NCBI RefSeq assembly: GCF_001590985.1 | Contig: NZ_BCTX01000058.1 | Span: forward strand, 1-34,127 | Direction: 5' to 3' | Length of the DNA stretch: 34,127 nt | From: Novosphingobium naphthalenivorans NBRC 102051 | GTDB lineage: Bacteria; Pseudomonadota; Alphaproteobacteria; Sphingomonadales; Sphingomonadaceae | Shown here: positions 16,662-27,118 of the stretch, piece by piece | Numbering within the stretch: position 1 is the first letter of the stretch | How the letters are laid out: each line of letters opens with the position of its first letter | Made by a program: the position numbers and the translations under genes | Notes under the pieces: generated by a model | The model's database searches: none | What the model saw: the letters and a program-made list of their open reading frames with translations, nothing else | Told to the model about the DNA's origin: nothing

Positions 16662-17433
16662 CCGCTTCGAAACTGCCTTTGCCAAAGGCCCCGCCCTCGT
16701 CTGCTTCATCACCGGGGGGGACGGTGACACCGCAGCCAATCTCGACGCGCTCGTCGAAGGCGGCGCCGATGTGATCGAGCTGGGAATGCCTTTCACCGAT
16801 CCCATGGCCGATGGCCCGGCGATCCAGGAAGCCAATATCCGCAGCCTCGACAAGGGCACGCGCACGGCCGATATCTTCCGCATGGCCGCCGAATTCCGCA
16901 CCCGGCACCCGCACGTGCCGCTGGTGCTGATGGGCTATGCCAACCCGATGACGATCCGCGGCCCCGAATGGTTCGCCGCCGAATGCGCGAAAGCGGGCGT
17001 GGACGGCGTGATCTGCGTGGACATTCCACCCGAGGAAGACGCGGCGCTGGGCCCGGCCCTGCGCGAAGCCGGCGTATCGCTGATCCGCCTCGCCACGCCG
17101 ACGACGGACGACGCGCGGCTGCCCGCCGTGCTCGAAGGCTCCTCGGGCTTCCTCTATTACGTCTCGGTCGCGGGCATCACCGGTATGCAGCAGGCCGCGC
17201 AGGCCTCGATCGAAGAAGCCGTTGCCCGGCTCAAGGCCGCATCGGACATCCCCGTCGCCGTCGGCTTCGGCGTGCGCACGCCCGAGCAGGCCAGCAAGAT
17301 CGCCAAAGTGGCGGATGGCGTCGTGGTCGGCTCGGCGCTGGTCGATCTGGTCAGGCAGCATGGCGACAAGGCCGCCGGGCCGCTCAAGGAATTGACCTCT
17401 GCCCTCGCCGGCGCGGTGCATTCGGCGCGCTGA
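16654..17433 (+). CDS. trpA: Tryptophan synthase alpha chain
   Basis: TrpA cleaves indole-3-glycerol phosphate to indole and glyceraldehyde 3-phosphate; indole passes through a tunnel to TrpB. The 259-residue product has the catalytic glutamate and aspartate in ELGMPFTDPMADGP (Glu42 and Asp53 here, equivalent to the classical 49 and 60), LMGYANPM, GVICVDIPPEE, YYVSVAGITG and the phosphate-binding AVGFGVRTPEQ and VVVGSALV. The ATG at 16654 overlaps the end of the small Cys-rich gene by eight bases. The next gene, folC, follows after seven bases. Confidence 0.96.
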   Translation: MSNRFETAFAKGPALVCFITGGDGDTAANLDALVEGGADVIELGMPFTDPMADGPAIQEANIRSLDKGTRTADIFRMAAEFRTRHPHVPLVLMGYANPMTIRGPEWFAAECAKAGVDGVICVDIPPEEDAALGPALREAGVSLIRLATPTTDDARLPAVLEGSSGFLYYVSVAGITGMQQAAQASIEEAVARLKAASDIPVAVGFGVRTPEQASKIAKVADGVVVGSALVDLVRQHGDKAAGPLKELTSALAGAVHSAR

Positions 17434-17440
17434 GCGCCCC

Positions 17441-18787
17441 GTGGCCCGGCCTTCCGACTTCGCGGTGTCCGACGATCCGCGCGTCCAGGCCCAGCTCGAC
17501 CGGCTGGGAACGCTGTCCGTGCCGCAGGGGCGCATCGGGCTCGACACGATCCGCCTGCTGCTGGATCGGCTGGACAACCCGCAGCGCCGCCTGCCGCCCG
17601 TCTTCCATGTCGCCGGGACCAATGGCAAGGGCTCGACCTGCGCCTTCCTGCGCGCCGCGCTGGAGGCAGCGGGCAAGACGGTCCACGTCTTCACCAGCCC
17701 GCATCTGGTGCGCTTCAACGAGCGCATTCGCGTCGCCGGAAAGCTGATCGAGGATGCCATGCTGGCGGCCCTGCTGGCCGAAGTTCTCGACGCGGCCGAA
17801 GCCGCCGGGATCGGTGCCAGCTTCTTCGAAATCGCCACCGCCGCCGCTTTCCTCGCCTTCTCGCGCGTGCCGGCCGATGCCTGCGTAATCGAAGTCGGCC
17901 TCGGCGGCCGCTTCGATGCGACCAATGTGATCGAGACTCCCACGGTCTGCGGCATTGCCTCGCTCGGCATCGATCACGAAGCGTTCCTGCTGGCCGCCGA
18001 AGACGGCGTTCCGGCCGATCCGCTGGCCCGCATCGCCTTCGAAAAGTCCGGTATCGTCAAACGCGGCGCCCCGATGGTGACGCTCGACTACACGCCCGCC
18101 ATGAACCGGACGATTGCCGAGCGCGCAAGCCTGACAGGCGCGCGGCATGTCATGCGGACGCGCGACTGGTCGGTCGAACCCACCCCCGAAGGCTTCATCT
18201 ACCGCGACGGCAAGGGCACGCTCACTCTGCCTGCGCCCGCCATGCCCGGTGCCCATCAGATCACCAATGCAGGCCTCGCGATCGCCATGCTGCGGCATCA
18301 GAGCGCGGTTGCCGTGCCCGATACGGCGCTGGCGCAGGCCATGCACCGCGCCCGCTGGCCCGCGCGCCTGCAGCGCCTGGGCGAAGGCCCTCTCACCGCC
18401 CTGCTCCCGCCCGGCACCGCGTGCTGGCTCGACGGCGGGCACAATCCGGATGCCGGACAGGCTCTCGCCCGCCACTTCGACCGGACCGGTGCGCGAATCC
18501 ATCTCGTCATCGGCATGTTGGCCAACAAGGATCCAGCCGCCCTGCTCGAACCGCTGCGCCAGCGGCTCGCCAGCGTGACCGTCGTGCCGGTGCCGGGCCA
18601 TGCCTGCCACGAACCTTCGGCCTTCGCCGAAATCCCGTCGATCCCTCGCCCTGCCACTGCCGGCGATGTCGTGGAAGCCCTTCAGGCACTGACCATCGAT
18701 CCGGCCAGCGGAGATATCGTGCTGATTGCAGGTTCGCTCTATCTGGCCGGCGTGGTCCTGCGCGAAAACGGCGAGATTCCGAACTAG
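17441..18787 (+). CDS. folC: Dihydrofolate synthase/folylpolyglutamate synthase
   Basis: FolC adds glutamate to dihydropteroate and then extends the polyglutamate tail of folates, using ATP. The 448-residue product has the Mur-ligase-type P-loop VAGTNGKGST (about residues 53-62), TSPHLVRFNERI, the EVGLGGRFDATNVI segment, GIASLGIDHEAFL and LDGGHNPDAG in the C-terminal domain. The start is GTG at 17441, seven bases after trpA, indicating an operon. In many alphaproteobacteria accD lies between trpA and folC; it is missing here. The stop TAG at 18785-18787 coincides with the left edge of the MITE-like element. Confidence 0.95.
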   Translation: MARPSDFAVSDDPRVQAQLDRLGTLSVPQGRIGLDTIRLLLDRLDNPQRRLPPVFHVAGTNGKGSTCAFLRAALEAAGKTVHVFTSPHLVRFNERIRVAGKLIEDAMLAALLAEVLDAAEAAGIGASFFEIATAAAFLAFSRVPADACVIEVGLGGRFDATNVIETPTVCGIASLGIDHEAFLLAAEDGVPADPLARIAFEKSGIVKRGAPMVTLDYTPAMNRTIAERASLTGARHVMRTRDWSVEPTPEGFIYRDGKGTLTLPAPAMPGAHQITNAGLAIAMLRHQSAVAVPDTALAQAMHRARWPARLQRLGEGPLTALLPPGTACWLDGGHNPDAGQALARHFDRTGARIHLVIGMLANKDPAALLEPLRQRLASVTVVPVPGHACHEPSAFAEIPSIPRPATAGDVVEALQALTIDPASGDIVLIAGSLYLAGVVLRENGEIPN

Positions 18788-18931
18788 GGTCTGTGGGGAT
18801 TCAGGTCAGGCGGAGCCGAGAATGGTGGCTTTCGAGAACCGGCGCGCAGCGTACTTTCTGTACGTGAGCACCGGAAGCGCAGAAAGCTGCCGTTCGCAGG
18901 CCCGCATGGCCTGAATCCCCACAGACCCTAG
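18784..18931. mobile_element. MITE-like element with perfect inverted ends, flanked by CTAG
   Basis: The two ends are perfect inverted repeats: GGGTCTGTGGGGATTCAGG starts at 18787 and its complement ends at 18928. The symmetry extends outward through TA to 21 bp and continues imperfectly inward for about 10 more bases. Both ends sit next to CTAG (18784-18787 and 18928-18931), which fits a 4-bp or TA target duplication as used by some IS5- or IS630-type elements. The interior (about 100 bp) has no meaningful coding frame. Left TAG is the stop of folC and right CTA is the stop (TAG) of the leftward permease gene. The long hairpin could also end transcription from both sides. Confidence 0.85.
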
Positions 18932-20265
18932 CCGAACACATCCGGTTCGGGCTGCGGCTCCTCTTCTCCCGCACTGCCCATCGCCTGATCGACCAGTCCG
19001 GTGTGACTCATCCACCAGAACAGCAGGATCCCGGGCAGCGCGGCCGCTGTAGTCAGCAGATAGAAGTTCACATAGCCCATCGCCTCGATCAGCGCGCCTG
19101 CCGTAGTGCCGGTCAGGAAGCGGCCGACGATGCTCGCGCCTGCGGAAATCAGAGCATACTGGGCGGCAGTAAAGCGCAAATCGCACAGGGCGGAGAAATA
19201 GGCGATAACGACGACACCGCCATAGCCGCTGGCGATGTTCTCAAAAGCGATGGCTCCGGCCATGCCCCAATTGCTGTGTCCGGCGGCAGCCAGCGCGGCG
19301 AAGCTGAGGTTCGAAACGCCCATCAGGATCAGCGAGAGCATGACCGAGTGCTTGAGCCCCATGCGCGCATAGGCAACGCCGCCGATGAACACGCCGATCA
19401 GGTAGGCCCAGAACCCGAGGCCGACGTCATAAAGCGCGATTTCGTCGTTGGTGAAGCCAAGGTCATCGAACAGCAGGCGGAACGTCAGGTTCGCCAGCGT
19501 GTCGCCGATCTTGTGCACAAGGATGAAGGCCAGCACCAGAATGGCACCGTTGCGCCGGAAGAACTCGGCGAAAGGCCCGGCGATCGACGTCCAGACTTCC
19601 GCCAGTCCGCGCTTTTCGACCACCACCTTGCGCCGTTCGGGCTCGCCCATGAAGAGCGCAGTCAGCATCGCGGGCAGCGCGAAGGACGCGCAAACGATAT
19701 AGGCGGCCGACCAGCCGAACCGGGCCGCCACCACCAGCGCCAGCGCGCCAGCACCCGCCGAACCGATGCGCCAGCCGTACTGGCTCATCCCTGACCCGAC
19801 GCCGAGCTGGTACGGCTTCAAGGTCTCGATGCGGTAGGCATCGATCACGATGTCGAAGCTGGCGCCGGCGGCGCCCACCAGTATCGCGGCAACGGCCGTG
19901 GCGCCGATATCCGCAGCCGGATCGACCAGCGCGAGATTGACGACAGCCGCGATCACGAAAGCGCCGCACACCAGCATCCACGACACGCGCTGCCCCAGCC
20001 GGTGGAGCACCGGCAAGTGCACGCCATCGATGATCCAGGCCCAGAACATCTTGAGGTTGTAGACAAGGAAGGCCAGCGTGAAGGCGGTGACCGTCTTCTT
20101 GTCGATCCCGTCCTGCGCCAGACGCGTGGTCAGCGTCGCGCCGATCATGGCATAAGGAAAGCCCGAGGACAGGCCGAGCAGGAACGCCACCAGCGATTCC
20201 TTTTCGACATAAGGCTTGATCGAAGCCCAGACGCTACGACGCTCGGGTGCAGTTTGGGCGTCCAC
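18928..20265 (-). CDS. AmpG-type MFS permease
   Basis: The 445-residue protein is a major facilitator superfamily transporter with about 12 membrane helices. It opens with SIKPYVEKESLVAFLLGLSSGFPYAMIGATLTTRL, the typical start of the AmpG family, which imports anhydro-muropeptides for cell wall recycling. GAAGASFDIVIDAYRIETL and GWRIGSAGAGALAL in the middle also fit. The start is GTG at 20265, preceded by GGAGAG at nine bases; an upstream ATG would add an unlikely Arg-rich stretch. The C-terminus is acidic (GEEEPQPEPDVFG) and ends at the CTAG that flanks the MITE-like element. The gene is divergent from the rluB-like gene (62-bp gap). AmpG function is inferred from the family. Confidence 0.85.
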   Translation of the reverse strand: MDAQTAPERRSVWASIKPYVEKESLVAFLLGLSSGFPYAMIGATLTTRLAQDGIDKKTVTAFTLAFLVYNLKMFWAWIIDGVHLPVLHRLGQRVSWMLVCGAFVIAAVVNLALVDPAADIGATAVAAILVGAAGASFDIVIDAYRIETLKPYQLGVGSGMSQYGWRIGSAGAGALALVVAARFGWSAAYIVCASFALPAMLTALFMGEPERRKVVVEKRGLAEVWTSIAGPFAEFFRRNGAILVLAFILVHKIGDTLANLTFRLLFDDLGFTNDEIALYDVGLGFWAYLIGVFIGGVAYARMGLKHSVMLSLILMGVSNLSFAALAAAGHSNWGMAGAIAFENIASGYGGVVVIAYFSALCDLRFTAAQYALISAGASIVGRFLTGTTAGALIEAMGYVNFYLLTTAAALPGILLFWWMSHTGLVDQAMGSAGEEEPQPEPDVFG

Positions 20266-20327
20266 GCCTTGCTCTCCAGAAAATTGCAGCGTCAACTTAG
20301 CGGGCAGCGTGACTATGGGAAGACTGG

Positions 20328-21266
20328 ATGAACGCGCGATCAACAGGTATGGCGCGGCGAATGTCCAGACCACCTCAAAAAACCGGCGGCCCGAAGCGCG
20401 GCGGCGATTCTCGCAATGGTTTCCGTAGCGGCGCCCCCTCTCGCGGTCCGCGCGGTGCCAAGCCATTCGGCCGCAATCCGGCCAAAGCCGCTCCCACACC
20501 CAAGGACCCCACTCTCCCCGCCCGCGAAGGCGAACGGATCGCCAAGCTGCTAGCCCGCGCCGGGATCGCCAGCCGCCGCGAGGCCGAGCGGATGATTGCC
20601 GAGGGCCGCGTCAAGCTGGGCGAGGACGTGATCGATACGCCCTCCACCGTGCTGACCAGCCTCAGGGGCGTTACGGTTGATGGAGTCCCGGTGAAGGAAG
20701 CCGAGGCCACGCGCCTGTTCGTGTTTCACAAGCCCGCCGGGCTCATCACTGCCGAGCGCGATCCCGCCGGGCGGCCGACGATCTACACCGCGCTGCGCAA
20801 CGCGCTGCCGCCGGGAACCGGGCGGGTGATGCCGGTCGGCCGCCTCGACTTCAACACCGAGGGCCTGTTGCTGCTCACCAACGACGGCGAATTCAAGCGC
20901 CAGCTCGAACTGCCCGCGACCGGCGTGCCGCGCACCTACCGCGCCCGCGCCTTCGGAGCCGTCACCCAGGCCCAGCTTGAAGGCTTGATCGAGGGGATCG
21001 AGATCGACGGCATCCGCTACGGCAAGATCGACGCCAACATGGAGCGCAGCAGCGGCCGCAACCGCTGGATCGAAATGACCCTGACCGAAGGCAAGAACCG
21101 CGAAGTCCGCCGCGTGCTCGAACATTTGGGGCTCGAAGTCAGCCGGCTGATCCGCATCGCCTATGGCCCGTTCCAGTTGCTGGACCTGCCCAAAGGCGCG
21201 GCGATCGAAATCGATTCGAAAACGCTCGAAAAGTTCCGCAAGACCCTGCCGGGCGATAAGGCATGA
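20328..21266 (+). CDS. rluB: RsuA/RluB-family rRNA pseudouridine synthase
   Basis: The 312-residue product converts a specific rRNA uridine to pseudouridine. It has a basic, Gly/Arg/Pro-rich N-terminal tail (about residues 1-60), an S4 RNA-binding domain (ERIAKLLARAGIASRREAERMI, about 68-110) and the catalytic domain with GRLDFNTEGLLLLTNDG, in which the aspartate is the nucleophile. KNREVRRVLEHLGLEVSRLIRIAYGPF follows near the end. It is closest to RluB (23S U2605), but RsuA-type members are similar. ATG at 20328 is the first start; ATG at 20361 (MSRPPQ) is a good alternative. The stop overlaps the rsmD start (ATGA). Confidence 0.88.
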   Translation: MNARSTGMARRMSRPPQKTGGPKRGGDSRNGFRSGAPSRGPRGAKPFGRNPAKAAPTPKDPTLPAREGERIAKLLARAGIASRREAERMIAEGRVKLGEDVIDTPSTVLTSLRGVTVDGVPVKEAEATRLFVFHKPAGLITAERDPAGRPTIYTALRNALPPGTGRVMPVGRLDFNTEGLLLLTNDGEFKRQLELPATGVPRTYRARAFGAVTQAQLEGLIEGIEIDGIRYGKIDANMERSSGRNRWIEMTLTEGKNREVRRVLEHLGLEVSRLIRIAYGPFQLLDLPKGAAIEIDSKTLEKFRKTLPGDKA

Positions 21267-21835
21267 AAGGCGGGGCCATGAAGGGCGGCCTCAGGATCGT
21301 CGCAGGCGAATGGCGCGGCCGCAAGCTCGCCACGCCCGAAGGCGATGCCACCCGCCCCACGGCCGATCGCACCCGGGAAACGCTGTTTTCGATGCTGAAC
21401 AGCCGGCTTGGCTCGTTCGACGGGTTAAAAGTCGCCGATCTCTTTGCCGGATCGGGTGCGCTCGGGCTGGAAGCGCTTTCGCGCGGGGCTGCGCATTGCC
21501 TGTTCGTCGATCAGGATGCCGCCGCGATCCGCGCGATCCGACGCAATATCGCCGCGCTTCAGGCGCAATCGCGCAGTGACGTGCGCGCGTGTTCCGTCCT
21601 GTCGCTGGGGCCGGCAAAGGAGCCGCTGGATCTCGTCCTGCTCGATCCGCCTTATGAGACCGGCGCAGGCGCCGTGGCGATCGACAAGCTGGCCCGGCTC
21701 GGCTGGATCGGTGAGACGACCTGGATCAGCCTGGAAACGGCAAAGACCGAAAGCGTCGCGATTCGGGGTTTCGAAACCGAAACCATGCGCGATGTCGGCA
21801 AGGCGCGGCTGCACATCCTGCGCCGTTCCGGCTGA
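21263..21835 (+). CDS. rsmD: 16S rRNA (guanine966-N2)-methyltransferase
   Basis: RsmD methylates G966 of 16S rRNA in the small ribosomal subunit. The 190-residue protein has LRIVAGEWRGRKL at the start, RPTADRTRETLFSML, the SAM-binding motif VADLFAGSGALGLEALSRGA (about residues 57-76) and the catalytic LLDPPYE (about 125-131). The ATG at 21263 overlaps the rluB-like stop; a second ATG at 21278 is possible. Pairing of two rRNA modification genes supports both assignments. Confidence 0.93.
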   Translation: MKGGAMKGGLRIVAGEWRGRKLATPEGDATRPTADRTRETLFSMLNSRLGSFDGLKVADLFAGSGALGLEALSRGAAHCLFVDQDAAAIRAIRRNIAALQAQSRSDVRACSVLSLGPAKEPLDLVLLDPPYETGAGAVAIDKLARLGWIGETTWISLETAKTESVAIRGFETETMRDVGKARLHILRRSG

Positions 21836-21853
21836 GATAGCCCATCCGAAAAA

Positions 21854-21874
21854 GGCGCCGGCCAGTCCGGCGCC
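21854..21874. terminator. Bidirectional hairpin terminator after rsmD
   Basis: A perfect 8-bp stem GGCGCCGG/CCGGCGCC (21854-21861 and 21867-21874) with a 5-base loop. A run of five T follows on the minus strand (complement of 21849-21853) and CTTTCG on the plus strand. It separates rsmD from the convergent small secreted protein gene. Confidence 0.85.
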
Positions 21875-21902
21875 CTTTCGATGTTCTGCCGGAAACGGCC
21901 GC

Positions 21903-22166
21903 TTACGAAGCCTTCATCTCACTCGCGGGCTTGCCCGGCCAATAGGCGATCGCCCGGTTGCCCCATTTGAGGCCTGCCGCGCGCGGATTGATGCACTCGT
22001 CCTGTATCTGCGCATGACACACGGGATAGTCCTGGCCATCGACGCGCACTTCGGCGGCGCGTCCCTGCGCATCTCTGGACACGATCTGCGACGGCTCGGC
22101 CGAAGCGACACTGGCCACGCCCAGCGCGATGGCCACGGCAGCGATAGAAAGCGGTTTGATCATCAT
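21903..22166 (-). CDS. Small secreted protein of unknown function
   Basis: An 87-residue product with a signal peptide (MMIKPLSIAAVAIALGVASVASA, cleavage before EPSQ). The mature part of about 63 residues contains two cysteines (YPVCHAQIQDECINPRAAG), which could form a disulfide in the periplasm, and ends with GNRAIAYWPGKPASEMKAS. I do not recognise a named family; similar small proteins occur in sphingomonads in my recollection. A terminator follows it closely. Confidence 0.75.
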   Translation of the reverse strand: MMIKPLSIAAVAIALGVASVASAEPSQIVSRDAQGRAAEVRVDGQDYPVCHAQIQDECINPRAAGLKWGNRAIAYWPGKPASEMKAS

Positions 22167-22341
22167 CGGTCTGTCTCCCGATCAGCTTTCCCCTGTCGCT
22201 CCGTTCAATGCCGCAAAGCCCAGCGGGTTCCGGCGAAGCGGCCGATAATACAAATTGCGACACTCCCGCCGGACGAAAAGGCGAGGAAAGCAGACATCGC
22301 CCGCCTTGCGCCGGACGGTTTCGTTCCCTAGTTGTTCGCCG

Positions 22342-24630
<2,289 letters not shown>

Positions 24631-24693
24631 CGCCCGCAACGGGCCGCGCTCACTGCGAGGTAGCCCGGTATTCCATTCGCATCCCAATTTCCC

Positions 24694-24779
24694 GTCATCC
24701 CCGCGCAGGCGGGGATCCCGCTTCTTGCGATGCGACGTCAGGAAAAGAGCAGCAGGGCCCCAGCCTGCGCGGGGGCGAC
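24694..24779. repeat. REP-like palindromic repeat
   Basis: GTCATCCCCGCGCAGGC at 24694 is repeated in inverted form at 24763-24779 (15 of 17 positions), with a further local hairpin CCCCGCGCAGGCGGGG inside the left arm. Intergenic repeats of this kind (GTCATCCCCGC...GCGGGG) are common in alphaproteobacterial genomes. It lies between the converging uvrD/pcrA and DEAD-box genes and could help end both transcripts. Confidence 0.7.
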
Positions 24780-24845
24780 AGATAAGTGGACTTAGCGCTC
24801 ACCCAACCTGCGGAAGCACGCAAACATGCGCCTCCCTGTTACCGC

Positions 24846-26207
24846 TCAGGCCAGCGCGGAAACGCTCAGGAATTCCGGCACCGGGCCGTTCCAGCCATCG
24901 TCCTCGGGCTCCGGCTCGGCGCGGCGCGGGCGGCGCTCCTTGCGAGGCTCCTCGGACCGGGCTTCGCGGCGCGGGGCACGCTCTTCGCGCGGCTCCTCGG
25001 AACGAGGCGCACGGCGCGGAGCACGCTCTTCGCGCTTCTTCTCGCGCGGTTCGCGCTTGGGCTTCTCCTCGCGCGGCGCTTCGGCTTCTTCGAGGACAAG
25101 CTCGAACACGGGGATCTTGCCGCCGGTCAGCTTCTCGACGTTCTCGATCGCCTCGGCATCTTCGGGCGCCACGAAGGTGAAAGCCCGTCCGGTCGCCCCG
25201 CCGCGGCCAGTGCGGCCGATGCGGTGGACATAGTCGTCCGGGTGCCAGGGCGTATCGAAATTGAAGACGTGGCTCACGCCCTTGACGTCAAGACCGCGCG
25301 CAGCAACGTCGGAAGCGCACAGGATATTGACTTCACCCGCCTTGAAGCGCTCCAGCTCAGCCAGACGCGCGGGCTGGTCCATGTCGCCATGGATCTCGCC
25401 AGCCGCAAACCCGTGACGCTTCAGGCTCTTGGCGAGTTCGCGCACGGTGGTCTTGCGGTTGCAAAAAACAATCGCGGTGGAAACATTGTCGGTCCGCAGC
25501 AACTGACGCAGGACTTCGCGCTTCTTGCGCGCGTTCACCGCGACCTTGTGCTGGACGATATTGATGTTGGTCGTGGCGGGACGGGCGACCTCGATATATT
25601 TGGGATTCGAGAGGAACCGGTCGGCCAGCTTCTTGATGACCGGCGGCATCGTCGCCGAGAACAGCAGGGTCTGGCGGTTGACCGGCAGCTTCGAGCAGAT
25701 CGTCTCGATGTCGGGGATGAACCCCATGTCGAGCATCCGGTCCGCCTCGTCGATCACCAGCAATTCGCAGCCGGTGAGCAGGATCTTGCCGCGCTCGAAC
25801 AAGTCCATCAGGCGGCCGGGCGTGGCGATCAGCACGTCCACACCTTCGGACAGCGCCTTGACCTGATCGCCCATCTGCACGCCGCCGATCAGCAGCGCCA
25901 TCTTGAGATCGTGGTTCTTGCCGTACTTCTCGAAATTCTCGGCCACCTGAGCGGCCAGTTCGCGGGTCGGTTCCAGAATCAGCGAGCGCGGCATCAGCGC
26001 GCGGCGGCGGCCGTGCGCGAGGATGTCGATCATCGGCAGCACGAAGCTGGCGGTCTTGCCGGTGCCGGTCTGCGCAATCCCGATCAGATCCTTCATCATC
26101 AGGACCGGCGGAATGGCCTGCGCCTGGATCGGAGTCGGTTCGGTATAGCCCGCGGCTTCCACCGCTTGCAGCAATTCGTCAGACAGGCCGAGATCGGCAA
26201 AGCTCAT
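24846..26207 (-). CDS. DEAD-box RNA helicase (RhlE-like)
   Basis: The 453-residue product is an ATP-dependent RNA helicase with all core motifs: the Q motif (GYTEPTPIQAQAIP), AQTGTGKT (residues 45-52), PTRELAAQ, TPGRLMDL, VIDEADRMLDMGF, SATMP, and in the second domain ARGLDVKGVSHVFNFD and HRIGRTGRGG. The tail after residue about 375 is a highly charged Arg/Glu/Pro-rich low-complexity region with repeated EEPREERAPRR-like units, typical of RNA-binding extensions in such proteins. Domain pattern and tail suit RhlE-type helicases that act in ribosome assembly or RNA decay. The start at 26207 (MSFADLGLSDELL) is the family-typical one. Confidence 0.92.
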   Translation of the reverse strand: MSFADLGLSDELLQAVEAAGYTEPTPIQAQAIPPVLMMKDLIGIAQTGTGKTASFVLPMIDILAHGRRRALMPRSLILEPTRELAAQVAENFEKYGKNHDLKMALLIGGVQMGDQVKALSEGVDVLIATPGRLMDLFERGKILLTGCELLVIDEADRMLDMGFIPDIETICSKLPVNRQTLLFSATMPPVIKKLADRFLSNPKYIEVARPATTNINIVQHKVAVNARKKREVLRQLLRTDNVSTAIVFCNRKTTVRELAKSLKRHGFAAGEIHGDMDQPARLAELERFKAGEVNILCASDVAARGLDVKGVSHVFNFDTPWHPDDYVHRIGRTGRGGATGRAFTFVAPEDAEAIENVEKLTGGKIPVFELVLEEAEAPREEKPKREPREKKREERAPRRAPRSEEPREERAPRREARSEEPRKERRPRRAEPEPEDDGWNGPVPEFLSVSALA

Positions 26208-26377
26208 AGGCTGTGTGTTTTCCGGAAAGATCGAGAGTGGACGCACCTTACAGGTTAGGAACGGGAATTGACATCCTGTCCGCGACCCAAGGGCACGATT
26301 GCGGGCGCCCTATGCGCCAAGGGGCATCAAAGTCAAGAAATTCCGGCTTGACCGCCGCATTTGCGCGGCCGCACTGC

Positions 26378-26983
26378 TCAATGCCCGTCCGGAACCAGCT
26401 GACGGATACGCGTCAATTTGCAGTTCATTCCGCTGCGTGACAGCAGCGTGTCACGGTCGACGCAGAGCTGGCCGTCAGATGAGCGCGCAAGATAGAACCC
26501 GGAATAGAAATCCCGTGCCCTGCACGAACGCTCCAGATCGGCCGCCACCAGACGCCGGTCGCGCATGTAGAGCAGCAGGCGGCTTCCCTTGCCGGGTTTG
26601 ACGCCGGCAATCCCGGCAATCGAGAGGCAGTTGCCGATCTTGCGCTCGCTGAAATGCACATCGAAATCATCATCGGGCATGCCGACGAACATGTCCGGCG
26701 GCATCGGCGGTGCGCCCCGGGGGCTAATGCGGATTTCCATGCGCTGCTCGATGCGTACCTGCCGTGCAGGCTGCGGCTCGACATCCTGCAGCATCCGGAC
26801 AGCGACGGGCCACTGCGGTGCAAAGTCCGGCGCGCCTTCCGGCGAGACATAGCTCAGCGCAGGGGCCTCAACCTGCTGCACGGGCCGCGATGCATCATCC
26901 GCCGCGCCCACGCCGCTCTCGACTGCACCGGTTGCCGGAAGCAACAAGGCAATCGGATAGAGCAGAACGGTAACGAGATTCAT
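26378..26983 (-). CDS. Secreted protein of unknown function
   Basis: This 201-residue protein begins with a hydrophobic signal-like stretch (MNLVTVLLYPIALLLPATG). A Pro/Ala-rich segment follows, then a conserved-looking C-terminal half (IGNCLSIAGIAGVKPGKGSRLLLYMRDRRLVAADLERSCRARDFYSGFYL) with four cysteines in total. I do not recognise a named family. It reads in the same direction as the DEAD-box gene 170 bases downstream. Localisation in the periplasm is inferred from the N-terminus. Confidence 0.75.
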   Translation of the reverse strand: MNLVTVLLYPIALLLPATGAVESGVGAADDASRPVQQVEAPALSYVSPEGAPDFAPQWPVAVRMLQDVEPQPARQVRIEQRMEIRISPRGAPPMPPDMFVGMPDDDFDVHFSERKIGNCLSIAGIAGVKPGKGSRLLLYMRDRRLVAADLERSCRARDFYSGFYLARSSDGQLCVDRDTLLSRSGMNCKLTRIRQLVPDGH

Positions 26984-27118
26984 GCTTGAGCGGGTCCCCG
27001 GAACACGGCCATGCCGTTCCTGCCGCCATAGCGCAAGACCTTGAACCGTCGCTTAACTCGGCGCGAATTTGCGTCGTGACAGGATGAAATGCGCGTCCGG
27101 CTGTGCCATAGCACCGCC

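Noticed and set aside
24866..25099. Repetitive Arg/Ser/Ala-rich frame opposite or alongside the DEAD-box tail
   Set aside because: It is a shifted reading of the repetitive charged C-terminal tail of the RNA helicase.
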